Below are positions 37,407 through 50,500 of a stretch of DNA of 64,000 nt, piece by piece (position 1 is the first letter of the stretch; each line of letters starts with the position of its first letter). The notes below the pieces were generated by a model that had not been told where the DNA came from, made no database searches, and was given only the letters and a program-made list of their open reading frames with translations. The stretch spans positions 806,001-870,000 of the forward strand of contig NC_089458.1 of NCBI RefSeq assembly GCF_026210795.1, written 5' to 3'. The stretch comes from Rhizophagus irregularis. Taxonomy: Eukaryota > Glomeromycota > Glomeromycetes > Glomerales > Glomeraceae. The translations under genes and the position numbers were made by a program.

Positions 37407-37914
37407 TTATTGACCCTGATTCAACATATCTGAATTGTTTAAGCTAGTTGATGGAGAAGAAACAGGAATAACGATAACTTGAATTTGAAAGCCGGGAATA
37501 TCAAATCTAAAGATTTCAGAACGATTTGTTTGAGAGAAATTGACATTCATGTCAAGTGGAGTCACTTGAGTAGGAATATTTTGAATATGCTGCATTGGAT
37601 TTTGGTACATACGGTGAGGTAGTTGAAGTGTAAGAATGCGAAGTTGAAATATATTGCTGTTCATTAGGATCCGGAATAGAACCGTAGTTGCTAGACATGA
37701 TTGGTGTATATGCGGGTGGTGAAAGAATATTGTCGTTCATCGTGAGAAAGTCGGTATAACCGTAAGGAGTATTAGCATCATTGTAATTAAAATTCGAAAA
37801 AAGATGCTCAGCTTGGTTAACATCATTCGTTGATGATCTTGAATAATCATTATCAGTCAAATTAGACTGGTGAACATTACTATGGTCTCCATTTTGTGAA
37901 AGATTATTATCCAT
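37407..37914 (-). CDS. Ser/Asn/Tyr-rich orphan protein with a frame break
   Basis: The frame opens at an ATG at 37,914 (MDNNLSQNGDHSNVHQSN) and is rich in Ser, Asn, Asp, Tyr and Pro, suggesting disorder. The first frame closes at 37,552. An overlapping second frame carries on from about 37,610 to the stop at 37,407 with NPMQHIQNIPTQVTPLDMN, FSQTNRSEIFRFDIPGFQIQ and SSPSTSLNNSDMLNQGQ, compositionally a natural continuation. A GTATGT...GCAG pair inside the overlap would remove only 23 bases, too short for a normal intron. So this is a frameshift mutation, a sequence error or an unusual splice. No family is recognised. A TATATATA tract near 38,005-38,020 could serve as its TATA region. Confidence 0.45.
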
Positions 37915-38480
37915 AACTTATTTTACAACCGACTCAATATATTTGTTTGAAGTTTTATACTATTGTTTTTGGTGAATTTTGGCTACTCAAAGAAACAAGC
38001 GTATAATTTATATATATATATTTTTGCTTATATTGGATATGAAGCTCTTGTTTCTTACTTTAAGTGAATCAAGAGATAGGTGATAGCGTATTATTTATAA
38101 TCTCTTTGGTGGAACCACAACGAATGGCGAAGAAGTAGTGGTAAGCGTTGTTTTGCGTTTTATTATTTTTGATTTCCAAAACTAGTGTCGTCACAAAAAA
38201 TATTTCCAACATTAAGCACCCCGAAATTAAGCATATCCAAACTTTCATATATGCAAAATTAAACAACCCCTAAACTTTTCGCAAAATCCTTGAGTCATCT
38301 ACATCCGAAAGTTACATGTTATATGTGTTTTTTTCTTACTTTATTTAATATAAAAATTTCATTAGTAATTTGATTATTGTATACGTATTTCAAATATAAC
38401 TATTTGAATCAAAATTTTATAATTAATAAAGAATTTAGTAATTATGATTTATTTAATATTAACACAGGATAAATTTATTA
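37915..38480. other. Intergenic region, no supported gene
   Basis: It contains the presumed promoter of the minus-strand orphan (ATATATATATTTTTGC near 38,010) and AT-rich sequence. A 65-codon minus-strand frame at 38,069-38,266 shows no recognisable motif or conserved splice context and is not called. Confidence 0.4.
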
Positions 38481-39400
38481 CTAGAACTTTTCTTCTCCAA
38501 TTTCTTCAAAATCATAATACGGAAGCAGTTCATTTTGAAATGCATTTGTATTATTATTAGTATACGAAATTTGTTAAAAATAATTACGTTTATCAAATAT
38601 CAAATTACGTATCACATGTTACCTTCATTAATTCTTGAATAATTTTATTATTTTTAACAGTACGTACAGAACTATTAAAAAACATTCTAATAGAATCAAA
38701 TTCCTTATTTTGTTCAATAAGACCCTTTTAACAAATGTAGCTCCAAAATAGTTTGCAATGTATTAACTAATTCTCGTAGATTTTTTAAAATAAAATTGCG
38801 GTTTTATTATTTTCATTTCTATGATCTTTATGATCTTTCAAAATTTCTATAATTTTTTCAACTATTTGTTTGTAATGCTTGAAATACTTTTGGTATCAAA
38901 TAATTAATCGCCTTTAAAAATTCTCGAAAGGCTTTACTCCGTCTCTCTGAATTTCACTCTCTTCAATAGTAGGCAATCCATTTTGAAAACCTTTTTTATC
39001 AATAGTTCTTAGACACTAGAAATACGAAATAATTACGTTTCTAATCATATAAAATTTACATATCACGTACCCTAAGATCAGCAATTAAAGAAAATTTCAG
39101 AAATTGCACAATAGAACCAAATTCTTCATTTAAATCATTAGCCCTTTTTCTTATATCATCAGCCTTAACAAAGCTATTAAAGTTCCTTTGCTGAGAAATT
39201 TCTAAAATAAATTTACTCATCTTCTTAGTAACAGAATCTAATTTATCATATTTTTTTTTTTTGAACAAATTTCATTTTTATCTCTATGAAGTTTTAAAAT
39301 TTCGATAGTTGCTTTAGCTATTTGTATTTTATACGCAGTATTAAAAAATTCATTCCCATAATTGTCGGAAAAAATTACTGTGTAACACTGTGCTTTAATA
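38480..39400 (-). pseudogene. Decayed helical-domain gene, possibly the N-terminal bundle of a kinase-type protein
   Basis: On the minus strand, YKIQIAKATIEILKLHRDKN is followed by a frame change at the A-run (39,250-39,262), then FILEISQQRNFNSFVKADDI and NEEFGSIVQFLKFSL. An intron-like GTACGT...TTCTAG (about 39,070-39,016) leads to a second, more decayed round: FREFLKAINYLIPKVFQAL, then IVEKIIEILKDHKDH and NKEFDSIRMFFNSSV. At least three frame changes and stops occur. The pattern resembles the four-helix N-terminal domain found ahead of kinase domains in Rhizophagus protein families; that link is from memory and tentative. It appears to be an internally duplicated dead copy. Confidence 0.45.
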
Positions 39401-39572
39401 AACGAAAAAATTTTTTATTGATAGGTATAAAAATGGACATTGCTCACACGACTGCACTCACTGCAGAATACGTTGAAATTTCCTATAAAAAGTATGAGAT
39501 TCGTCGCCAATATTTTTTTTATACATTCCATTCATATTTTAAAATCAAGATAAAAGAACGTTCAAAATTTGA

Positions 39573-42500
39573 ATGGATGAATTAGAAAAAATCAACGTTG
39601 AAGAAACTGCGCTCAACATCGAGGAAACTGTACATGATGTTATCAACGTGGTACCACATGATGGAAAACCGATAACTAAAATGGCCATTTCTCCAAAATC
39701 AAAATATATTGTTACGTATAGCCAGGAAGATAAGTCTTTTGTTTGTTGGAGTCAGGAACTGGAAGGACCAATATATGATAAACATGCTTCTCCTGAATGT
39801 TATTTCCAATCGTATATGGATTTCAAAGTTTCCGATAAGATGATTATAATATTAAACAAAGGTAAATTGCATTTATTTAAATTTTTTAAATGGTTTTGTT
39901 TTTTTTCGCAGTAAGCTTTGTAAAATTAAATTATTGTTTTTTTTTCAAATATAGAATTTATTTATGATATGAAAAACGAAAAAAAAGTTATCCTTAATAA
40001 TAATGAACCTTACGATGTGAAACATGACTTTCTCAGTAACGGAGATATAATAACATATTATAATCACGGCATTTCAATTTATTCTTCTAGTGATAATAGG
40101 AATTGGAAATGTAAATCTGAACATAAATTAAACGAGAAGAACAAAATCTTTGGCAGAGTAGTTAACGATAAGTTATTAGTTTTAATGGATAATATTATAT
40201 TTATAATAGATTTATTTGAATTATCTATAATTCCATATTGGAAAGTCCTAATTGGTACATATACATTTCAATATTGGAAAATACTACCTCATGTAAGTGT
40301 AATTATAATATATACAAAGTAAATAATTATTTGTTATTATAATTTCTAATATAGGTAGATTTCACATCAATAGGAAAAAGAAATAAATATTGAAGAAATT
40401 AAGTTAAATTTTTCTAAAAATTTAACAGTTATAAACATTAATGGTACTCTTTACATTTATTCTAATAAAATGAATGAAATGAATGTTTCAATCGGGGATA
40501 TTGATGATAATAGTGTCCAAGATTTCGGTATCGTTGATAATTATAGTGATGAATATATTATTACAACATCAAATGGTAATATCAACATTCATTCTTGGAG
40601 ACAAAATTTAAAAAAATCTATTGATCTCAATAGTTTATTGAAATCTAAAGATGATTTTACTCATCTTGAATTTATGGATAACAAGGTATTTTTATACTTA
40701 TACCGTAATAAACGGTGGATTACAAAGGAATATGATTGGAAATATTTTAAAACTTTATTATTAGACATAAATTCATCAAACTTGAAAGGAGTTATAAATA
40801 ATAAAAATATCTTTTGTAACATTGAGAAGCAATTTATCACACAAAAACTTACGCAAGAAGTAAATGAAAATCAATTTATAGAAAATTATATAATTCCTTC
40901 TTTAAAAACTTGTGGAATTTTTCAAAAGATCGAAGAACAAAATGAATATAATTTAAGACTAAAATCAAATGATAAAAGAGAGGAAGAAATTATTCTAGAA
41001 ACTGTTTTAAGTTCAAATGAAAAAAAAGAAATTGTGATATCATCATATAATACAAAGCTGAAGTTTAAAGACTGGGAACATAAGGAAGTTAATAATAATA
41101 TATTAATATTTTATAAAAAAGAAGAATTACGTATTTATATATTTGATATGAAATTTAAGAAAATTCAATTGCTAGAATGCATTAATACTAAATTTTTAGA
41201 ATATGCAATTAAATATTATAAGAAGTCTACATTAGATGATTCAGATTTTGATAAAATTTCTGAACATACGGAAAATAATTATTTAAAAAGACAATGGATT
41301 GAAAGTTTATTGAAACAAAAATATTTTTTAGTGCATTATGGAATAAAATTATTAAAATCAGCAATTGAAAAAAATAATGTAGAATTAATAGATGCAATTA
41401 TTGATAAAATTTGGGAATATTTTAAAAAAAACCCAAATCGTAATATTTATTTATTATCAATAATAAGTAAGAATATGAATCATTTAGGAGAAAAATATTC
41501 TGATTTCTTATTAAAATTTTATGATGAAATTAATAAAATGATTCTGTTTATTAATTCGTCAAATCAAAATATTTATTATAATAACTTTAACCATATTCAT
41601 TCTTTTTATATAGAATTAGATACACATAATTCTATTTTTAATATTATTTCTAATAAGTTTACTAATATTTCTAATATTTTTGATATTTTTATTTATTGGG
41701 TTTTTCGTGTTTCTTTTTGTTGTTGTGATTGTTGTTTTTGTTCTATTTGTTTTGGTTATCGTTTTACACGTTTTAAAGTTCTTGTCATAACTACAACAAT
41801 AACGATAGTGTTTTATATACTATTTTCATATAAAAATCAAAATTATAAATTTTTAATAATTGCTAGAGTTTTCGCCATTTTTACCACTTTCACCATTTTT
41901 TACATTTTATTTACATTAAATTTATCAAAAATAAGTTTAATTTTAAAACCAAATTTAAAACCAAAGCATAAACTTATAGTTCCCTTTCCTAATTATATAA
42001 CATATCCAAAAGAATATAATTTTTTCAAAGAATTATTTTATAAACCAAAATCTAGTTTTTTTTCAAAAACACAAATTAATGAATTTTATAAAACTTGGAA
42101 TGGTGAAGCTATTATTAATTTTAAATGGAGGTTATTTGGTGGATATTATTATGCTGCAATTTGGTTTTTATTTACGATTTTTCTTATTTGTTTTACTTTG
42201 GCTTCATCAGTTTCACCTGAAATAATTAATATAAAAGAAAAAGAATACCTTTTAATTTTATCAGTTATTTTTGGTTTCATTCATTTATTATTTGAAACTC
42301 GGCAGTTGATTTGGAATCCAAAAAAATGGATCTTAAATATTTGGAATTTATTCGGTACGTATTTATTTATATATATATATTATATTTTTCATAGAATATT
42401 TATTTAAGAATTAACTTAATTTTGTTATTATAGATTTAGGTGCTTATTTATTGCCTACAATAACCTCAATTATTTGGCTTCGTGCTCCTGAAATAAATGT

Positions 42501-43531
42501 TACCCCTTTCGCATCAATTTCATGCCTTTTACTTGATATCAAATTTTTACTTTTCTTTCGGGCATTTGAAATATTTGGAATTTATTTTGCCATTATAATT
42601 GGTGTTGGACGTAGAATTTTTTCATTTCTTTTTATTTTATTTCTTATTATTATTAGTTTTGCCCATGCATTTTTTATTTTATTGGAACCTAAACTTGATG
42701 AATTTTCTGAAAATAATTCAGGAGATTTAAATGATCCTAATAATCCTTGGGTTCTTACAACAAAGTATCATCAAATTTCTGAAAATGGAAAAATAAATCC
42801 AAATGCAGTTTTAGTTCAAGAACCTGATGAATATACAAATTTATTTTCTAATTATGCTAATTCTCTTTTAGCAGTGTAATTGTTTTTAGTAGGTATAGTA
42901 TATAAGTTTTTAATTGATTTTTTATCTTTTTTTTATTAAAAAAACATTACTTTAATTAATTATAATCATATTATTTAATAGGAGATAAAAACTCATTAGA
43001 TGCATGGCAACCTAAAGATAATACGGTTATGATCGTATTAATGGTTATATTTACATTGGTAATTGTTGTCTTTTTAATGAATTTATTCATTGGACTTTTA
43101 AATATGGCTATTGAGAAAGATAATGACAGAGCATTTTATTTAGCACAAAAAGCTGAGGTTAGTAAAATAATAATTAATTATACGTAATATTCAAAAAAAA
43201 AATAAAAATAAAAATAAAATTGCAACTTATTCATTTATTTTTCATAGATTCTGAAAGATATTGAGTTGTTTTATTTATTACCACATCAAAGACGTCGGAC
43301 TGATTGGTTTCCTGATATCATGTAAGAAAAAAAAATTTTTTTTTTTATTATATTAATACAGTCAATCAGAATTAATTCTTTTTTTTTATATGAATTTTTA
43401 GTTATTATTATGCGGATGTTGACGAAATTCGTAAAGCTAAAAAGAAATTAATGGACGAAGAAGCTTTGAATAAAAGCGATTTATCTGAAATAATAGAAGA
43501 AAAATTTTCGAAACTTCTTTCTCAAGTATAA
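39573..43531 (+). CDS. Ion-transport-domain cation channel with WD40-like N-terminus; in-frame stop before the pore
   Basis: Exons: 39,573-39,861; 39,955-40,292; 40,374-42,354; 42,434-42,892; 42,982-43,157; 43,248-43,321; 43,402-43,531. All junctions are GT-AG and phases agree over 1,149 codons. The N-terminal part looks like beta-propeller blades (KPITKMAISPKSKYIVTYSQ; SFVCWSQELEG). A long middle region follows, then hydrophobic helices (WFLFTIFLICFTLA; ILSVIFGFIHLLFE; LLFFRAFEIFGIYFAIIIG; FLFILFLIIISFAHAFFILL), a pore-type segment (GDKNSLDAWQPKDN) and the last helix (LVIVVFLMNLFIGLLNMAIE), as in Ion_trans/TRP-like channels. The membrane location is inferred. Codon 1,018 is TAA (42,877-42,879), exactly where Tyr would be expected between SLLAV and LFLVGDKN. 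As it stands the product lacks the pore and the last helix. It could be a recent pseudogene, readthrough or an error. Confidence 0.75.
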
Positions 43532-44742
43532 TCATATATTATGACAATTATAAGGGTTTATTTGTTATTTTTTTCACTTTTGTTTTTTGATGTATTAAAT
43601 AATTTATGAAAATAAAGATTCACATTATTTACTATTCTAAAGAATGGTGCACTATTGAATATAATTTATAATTCTTTTAATTTCTCTTGAAATTGTCGAT
43701 ATTTAATGTAGTTTTTTTGGTGTGTGTAACCAAATGTTAATTTTTAAACGCTCGTCTGACTGATCCGAGGGATGTTAAACAAGCAGTCAGGAACGGTCTT
43801 GTTAGTTAAAGTTGAGTGATTTCTTTATACTTTACGTTAGAAAATTATCACAATAAACATGTTATTGAAGCAAAAGTCTGCAAAGGGATGTAAATAATAC
43901 CAAATAACCTTGTTTATAAGAATTTTAAGTTCCGAATTGAAAAATGTGTCAATCTCGGAATAAAAGACTCCGAAGTTGTACTTACCAGTGCTACATTAAC
44001 CCATGACTTCTACTCTCTTAGACCACTCGATTCGGGGCCTCTATGATCCTTATATCATAAATTAATTGATTTACCATTATATGCCGGCCAGTGCGTACAT
44101 TCACATTCACATGATGCGTAAGTTAAAGACAACAGATCTACGTCGTGCAAAGTATATTGCGTAATACAATAGAAAAGATCTTCGACTTCGTATGTTTACC
44201 ATAAATGTATGTCTTTAAATGGGTTTATTCGTATGTTTACCATAAATGTATATTTTTAAATGAGTTAATGAATTTACTGTAAATTGCGGACGTCGAGCAT
44301 CTTGCAAATTTCAGGGTTAAAGAATCATATTTTACCCAGATTTTCAAGTGAAAGGGGCGGAGATACTATTCCCACAATATAAGGTATAAAAATTACGCTA
44401 GCAAAGTAAGCTTGGAAGTACCGTTGAAAATCCACTTTTCTATTAAATGAAAAAATAATTTTGCCAGGAATTAAATTTCCGTGTCTGGTCATTTATTTTT
44501 GTTTTTGTTTTTTTGGATTTGATTGTTCTAATTATAATTTTATAAATGATCACCTTTTTTTAGGATTGATTCTTTTTTCCATACAAAATCCCATATAAAG
44601 AAACCATATGAAATTTTTTTTTATAAAAAACTAGTTTTCACGAAAAAAAAAAAAGTAAAACTTTTTTTTTCTTTTAAAAACAAAGTTTGATAACAAGAAA
44701 CAGCATAATTTTTTCCATATAATTTATAAATAAAAATAAATT
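43532..44742. other. Intergenic region upstream of chitin synthase
   Basis: Mostly non-coding. A direct duplication is visible near 44,189-44,270 (CGTATGTTTACCATAAATGT twice, about 42 bp apart). On the minus strand near 44,040-43,960, GAGTGGTCTAAGAGAG looks like a tRNA A box but no proper B box or cloverleaf follows. The last 150 bases are A/T-homopolymer leader of the chitin synthase gene. Confidence 0.4.
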
Positions 44743-47580
44743 ATGTCAGAACAAGGACAAGGAGGAGGATATCCACCACCACCGCCTCCTCCTCCAATTG
44801 GAGGGTATCCACAATATAATTATCCTCCTTCTCAGCCATCCTCAACTTTTCCTGATAATGCACAATCAACTTCAAATGTATCTCAAGATTCTTCTACATC
44901 TTATAATTATCATATGATTAATATGGGAACTGAACTTATACCAACTACACAACATTATCAAATAACTCCTTCAACTAATCCATTACAAACAAATTTGCAA
45001 AATGATCCATATCAATTAACTATAGAAATATCAGAAAAAACCCAACCTGAATCAAAAACAATACATTACGGTGAAGCTCCAAGCATTCAACCACGTCGTT
45101 ACACACAAAAAGAAATCAAATTATCTGATGGGCATTTCGTATATGATTGTCCTGTGCCTACTGGGTTAACAACGAAAGTTCCTCTTAAAGAAAAGGAATT
45201 TGATAAAGTTAGATATACTGCTTGTACATGTGATCCTGACGATTTTGAAAGAGAAAAATATACACTTAGACAAAAAACTTATGAAAGAGATACCGAAATA
45301 TTTATAGTTATTACAATGTATAACGAAGATGCAAAATTATTTGCGCGTACATTTCATGGGGTCGTAGAAAATATTCGCGAATTATGTGAACGAGATAGAT
45401 CAGATATGTGGAAAAAAGATGGATGGGAAAAAGTAGTTGTATGTATTGTATCAGATGGATTTGAAGAAATTAATATAAGTACAAAAGCTTATTTATCGGC
45501 TATAGGAGTATATCAAGAAGGGGTAGTAAAAAAGGAAGTAAATAATAAACCTGTAACTGCTCATATTTTTGAGTATACAACTCAACTTTGCCTTGATCCA
45601 GAAAATATGAAACCATTAGAAGTACATACACCAATTCAAGTTTTATTTTGTCTTAAAGAAGAAAATACGAAGAAAATTAATTCCCACAGATGGTTTTTTA
45701 ATGCTTTTGGGAAAATTTTAGAACCAAACGTTTGCATTTTATTGGATGCCGGTACAAAACCTGGTAAAAAATCTATTTATCATTTATGGAAAGCTTTTGA
45801 TAATAATCCTTCTATTGGAGGCGCTTGCGGTGAAATTGTTGCAATGAAAGGAAAATATGGAAAAAATATATTATCCAATCCTCTTGTAGCAGCTCAAAAT
45901 TTTGAATATAAAATGTCGAATATTTTAGATAAGTCTTTAGAATCCGTTTTTGGTTATATTACTGTGTTACCTGGTGCTTTTTCTGCTTATCGTTACAAAG
46001 CTATAGCGAATCAAATCGATCCGGAAACAAATGAAGAAGTTGGTCCATTAGCCTCTTATTTTTTGGGCGAGAAACTTCATAATCAAAAGTTAAATGATCA
46101 AAAAATAAAGACTGGTTTATTTGAGGCAAATATGTACTTAGCAGAAGATCGTATTCTATGTTTTGAATTGATTTCAAAAAGAGATGAATCCTGGTTATTA
46201 CGTTATGTTAAATCAGCTTCTGCCGAAACGGATGTACCTGATAAAATAATCGAATTAATTAAGCAACGTCGCCGTTGGTTAAATGGAACTTTCTTTGCTA
46301 GTCTTTATGCTATTTCTCATACTTTTAACATTTATAGAAGTAAACATAGTATTTTGAGGAAAATTCTATTATCAATTGAAATGTTTTATCAAACTTATAA
46401 TTTGATCTTTTCTTGGTTCGCATTGGTGAGTTATATTATCAATACATGTGATGTTTTTTTAAGATTTGTATAATAATAATAAACCTACTTTATTTACTGT
46501 ATTATAGGGAAATCTCTATTTAATCTTTTATATTTTAGGAAATTCGGTTGCCCAATATGCAAACTGGGAATTAATAATATATAATGTTTTAAAATTTATT
46601 TATATAGCATTAATTGTTTTCCAAATCGCATTAGCTATGGGTAATAAACCGGGAAGGTAAAGTTTTTTTCATTATTATTTAAATTACATACTAATACTCT
46701 CATATAATTAACACTTAATTGAACTTTAACTAGTACAAGACTGGCCTATATATTTTCTACATTGTTTTTTGCGTTTATAATGATTCATATGTTGATTGCG
46801 ATAGGGCGGATAACTTATATAAGTATTAAAGACTCACAAGTAAAAATAGATGGTCTTAATTTAAAAAGCATGCAAAATATTCTTAGCGATTTCTATTTTA
46901 GAAATATTGTATTATCATTATTAAGTACCTATGGATTATATTTAGTTATTAGTTTATTATCTTTTGAACCATATCATATGATTAGTAGTTTTGCACAATA
47001 TATGTTATTAGTACCTTTTTATGTCAATGTTTTAAATATTTACGCTTTTTGTAATATTCATGATGTTAGGTAAGTTAAAGAGGGATGATGATTTCCTTTT
47101 CTTTTTATGTTAATAAACTAATGATATTTTTCTTTTTCCTTCCTTTTTAGTTGGGGAACAAAAGGAGATCCCAAGAAAAAAAAAGTACATGATGAAAAAG
47201 AGAAAGTCGATACAAAAGGAGATCAAAGTGCTACAGTAGATGTACCAGAAGATGTTGATGAAGAATACGAAAAAGTACGAAGTATCTTATTGGACCCAAA
47301 AACACGAAATGATTTACAAAGACAAGGGGAAACAAAAGAAAGACAAGAAGAAGAACAAAAGGAATCAAATGCGAAATTTAGAACTTATCTCGTATCTTCT
47401 TGGATATTTTCAAATATGTTATTAATTTATCTTATAACTAATTTCACTTCTACCTCAAGTTCAAATAATATTTATTTTATTTTTATACTTTGGAGTGTTG
47501 CTATTTTAGCAGCTATTAGATTTATTGGTAGTTGTTTTTATTTAATCCTCAGATTATTCACTGAAAACATATTTGGATGA
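44743..47580 (+). CDS. Chitin synthase, division 1, four exons
   Basis: Exons 44,743-46,425; 46,508-46,656; 46,734-47,069; 47,151-47,580 join in consistent phase to 865 aa, a usual length for class I-III enzymes. A Pro/Gln-rich N-tail ([17 protein letters not shown]) precedes the chitin synthase N-terminal segment. The catalytic domain follows: [48 protein letters not shown], the EDR motif in [12 protein letters not shown] (about residues 465-478) and QRRRWLNGT (about 508). Multiple transmembrane helices and the conserved SWGTKGD segment (start of exon 4) complete the enzyme. It polymerises GlcNAc from UDP-GlcNAc into chitin at the plasma membrane. All signature residues seen are intact. Class within division 1 cannot be fixed by eye. 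Confidence 0.93.
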
Positions 47581-50500
47581 TTTTATTAAGTTCAACAACA
47601 ACAACAATAATAATAATGAAGTTTAGAAATTTTTTATCTTGCACGTATATATTAGACAATCAAATTTTAAGATTAAAATAAGAAATTTTCTTATTCTTTT
47701 TTTTTACTGTAAATGTTATATATTTCCTAATTTTTTATCTGTGTTAAGATTTGAGCGGTCAACTATGTAAATCAAAACTATATATCATATAAAAATTTAT
47801 TATCAAAGATTTTTTTTAACCAACATAAAATAACAAACATAAGTTCTATTAGTTCTATTTTATTTTTTACCTAATATCTAGTATACAACTAAAAGGAGTT
47901 GACGCAATTTCTGTTTCCTTGTTACTTTCTTGATAGTATTATTACAAGAAACATTATGTCATTCTCCTAAACTCTTTTGAGCTGCTTTTCCAAACTTGAT
48001 ATTTTGTTTATATGTAAACTCCCATAATGTTTGGCTAAATTTAGATGTCTGGCCTCAATTCTAAGTCATTTCAAGTATAAATCTTTTAAAATTTACTTTA
48101 ATTCCAGGATAACAAAGTTACGTACTTACGTTGCTAAATTTGAAATATTTTGCTAACCAATGAAAAATACCTTTCTTAGTACTTTCTTAAGAAATTTTTA
48201 TAAGGCATTAATTTGAAATTAGAGCAGTGGTATGAAAATAATTAACGTAACTTTGTCAGAAATGTTTGTGAGAACGGGTGCATATAAAAAAAAAGTAATA
48301 AAAAATTAAGAAAGCTCACTCTAGACATCTAAAAATATGCGAACTATTCTTTGGTCTAATATAAAGAATGATTATTTTATTAGGTATCTAATTATAATTT
48401 AAAAAATTGTTCAATTAACAGTTTAATTAAAGTCATCCTGATATAGTTTTGATTTACATAGTTAACCGCGCAGTCCGCTCACCCAAGGTATTATGCCTCC
48501 CAAATTAATGATACTGATGCAATTATTTTTGTTTGAAGTAAGTGAAAAGAGTTCTTGAATGACTTTTTTTGTGCAACAACGTATAATACTTGTGCATAAT
48601 ATGAACCCTTTGTTGTAAAAAATCGATTTATATAACATTTGGTGATTAATTTTGAAACAATTAGACAATGCACCAATAAGTATCGGTAAAACTGCCGGTA
48701 ATATAAACGAACGGGGTCCAATTATAGAACCATCCGTACACTATCTGTATTCTTAATTAAGAATGTAATATACGTGTAATTTACAACAGATTTTATTATA
48801 AAGTTTTTCTTTTTTTTCTGTCAAGGGGAAAGAAACAAAAAAGAAAAAAAAATTTTGTTTCACATGAGAATCATAACAAATAAGTTGTGATCATAAAAAC
48901 CATATAGGATAAATTGATACCCGAGTTAACAAATTTCAGGATGATTTTCAAATGTGGACTGTACAAAGTTGTATCATAATTTCTAGAAAGTAGAAATGAG
49001 ACACATGAATAATATATATGTACATGACATTATGGTGAACAGTGAAGTGATAGTGTGATACTCGTTTAATCAAAAGTATCATTATTGACACGGCAAAATG
49101 ATTTTTCTTATAATTAATTTTTTATAAATAATTAACCTAAAACATATGTTTATATGTTTTTTATAGTATGTGTGATATAAATTGGTAATAATTTTTTTTT
49201 ATTTTTTGTTTGTTTGAGAAACTTGAGAAAAGAACAACCTGAAACAATTCATTTTAAAAAGCACATTCCTTATTACTAAAATTTTATCGGTTTTTTTCCC
49301 CAACCAATAAAAAGTAATATTAGTCAGGCAATTTATTTGATCAACGTCAAAATTATCAATCGACTTTTTTTTTCTTATAGATTTGATAAATATTAATTTT
49401 TAATTACATATCTGTTTTATTGATACGATTAATGGATGCAATTAATAAAGATGGTACAATTAATTATTTATTTGTCTCCCCCAAAAAAAATTCTCAAAGT
49501 AAAACTGCGATTAATTATTTATTATCTTTCTAAATAAATCCAAATAATCTGCCTATAAAAATTCTTCATGAAAAAAAAAATAATAAAAAAGTGATAATAA
49601 TAAAAAAATATCGGTTTTACTTTATAGTAATGTTTCTATTTCTTTTATAATAAAATATCGTTTTTAGAATTAATTCAATTTATTGCCTATCCAATTTCAT
49701 CATCCCGTAGTGTTCCGACTACCGAGATCGTCCATACTGCATTCTGCTATTTTAAATTCTAATATTGAAATATTAGTTAGAATCAGTGGGTCCAATTTCA
49801 AATAAGTACGATATTTATAGTATTTCCAATTAATAAATTTTACGTTTATGATTTTTTATCGTGAAAATATATAAAAATATATCGTCAATTGAATGGCGTC
49901 ATATATTATTATTTCTGATAGGGCCGTGGGCCGTTAGATATAATCATCAATCGAGCAATCGTTATCATATACTCTAGTCAATGCATCATATTACGATTAG
50001 TACATAATTTTACGCGTTTTCGTAATTTATCACATTTTATAAAAATAAGATATCAAGATATTATTTTTGTACAACTATAAAATTCTTTTAATAATTGAAT
50101 CTAGCTAGCGTCTACGTGACGTTAAAAGAAATGAAGAAATAAAATTACAAGAAAAATTTTTAATACAAAAAAAAAAAATATTTATAACGTGCTAAATTTT
50201 GATTTTTTATTGAACAAATGATAACTAAATACCACCATATAAAATATTTTTTTGGCCCATTAATCCCGCATATTACGCGTGAAAAAAAAATATTTTTTTT
50301 TTCTTGTTTTTATAATAATATGGTCTTCCCTTCTAAAATTTAAAAATAAAATTAAAGAAATTAAATTAAAATAAAATAAAAAAAAAATGATTTAGACTAT
50401 TTTTTTAAAGAAATTTGTGATGATTTATTTTTGAGTGAAAATTGATTATATTTGTTGTGTTGAATGCGGAATTATTTAAACTAATTATATTAATAATGTT

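Noticed and set aside
43960-44045. Possible tRNA gene on the minus strand (GAGTGGTCTAAGAGAG)
   Set aside because: The B box is poor (CTTCGGAGTC), no acceptor stem or standard anticodon arm could be folded by eye, so it is at best a decayed tRNA-like sequence.
48462-48721. Two overlapping minus-strand open frames with a hydrophobic start
   Set aside because: They lie in the flank of the inverted-repeat element, in two frames of the same DNA, without a recognisable domain or codon pattern.
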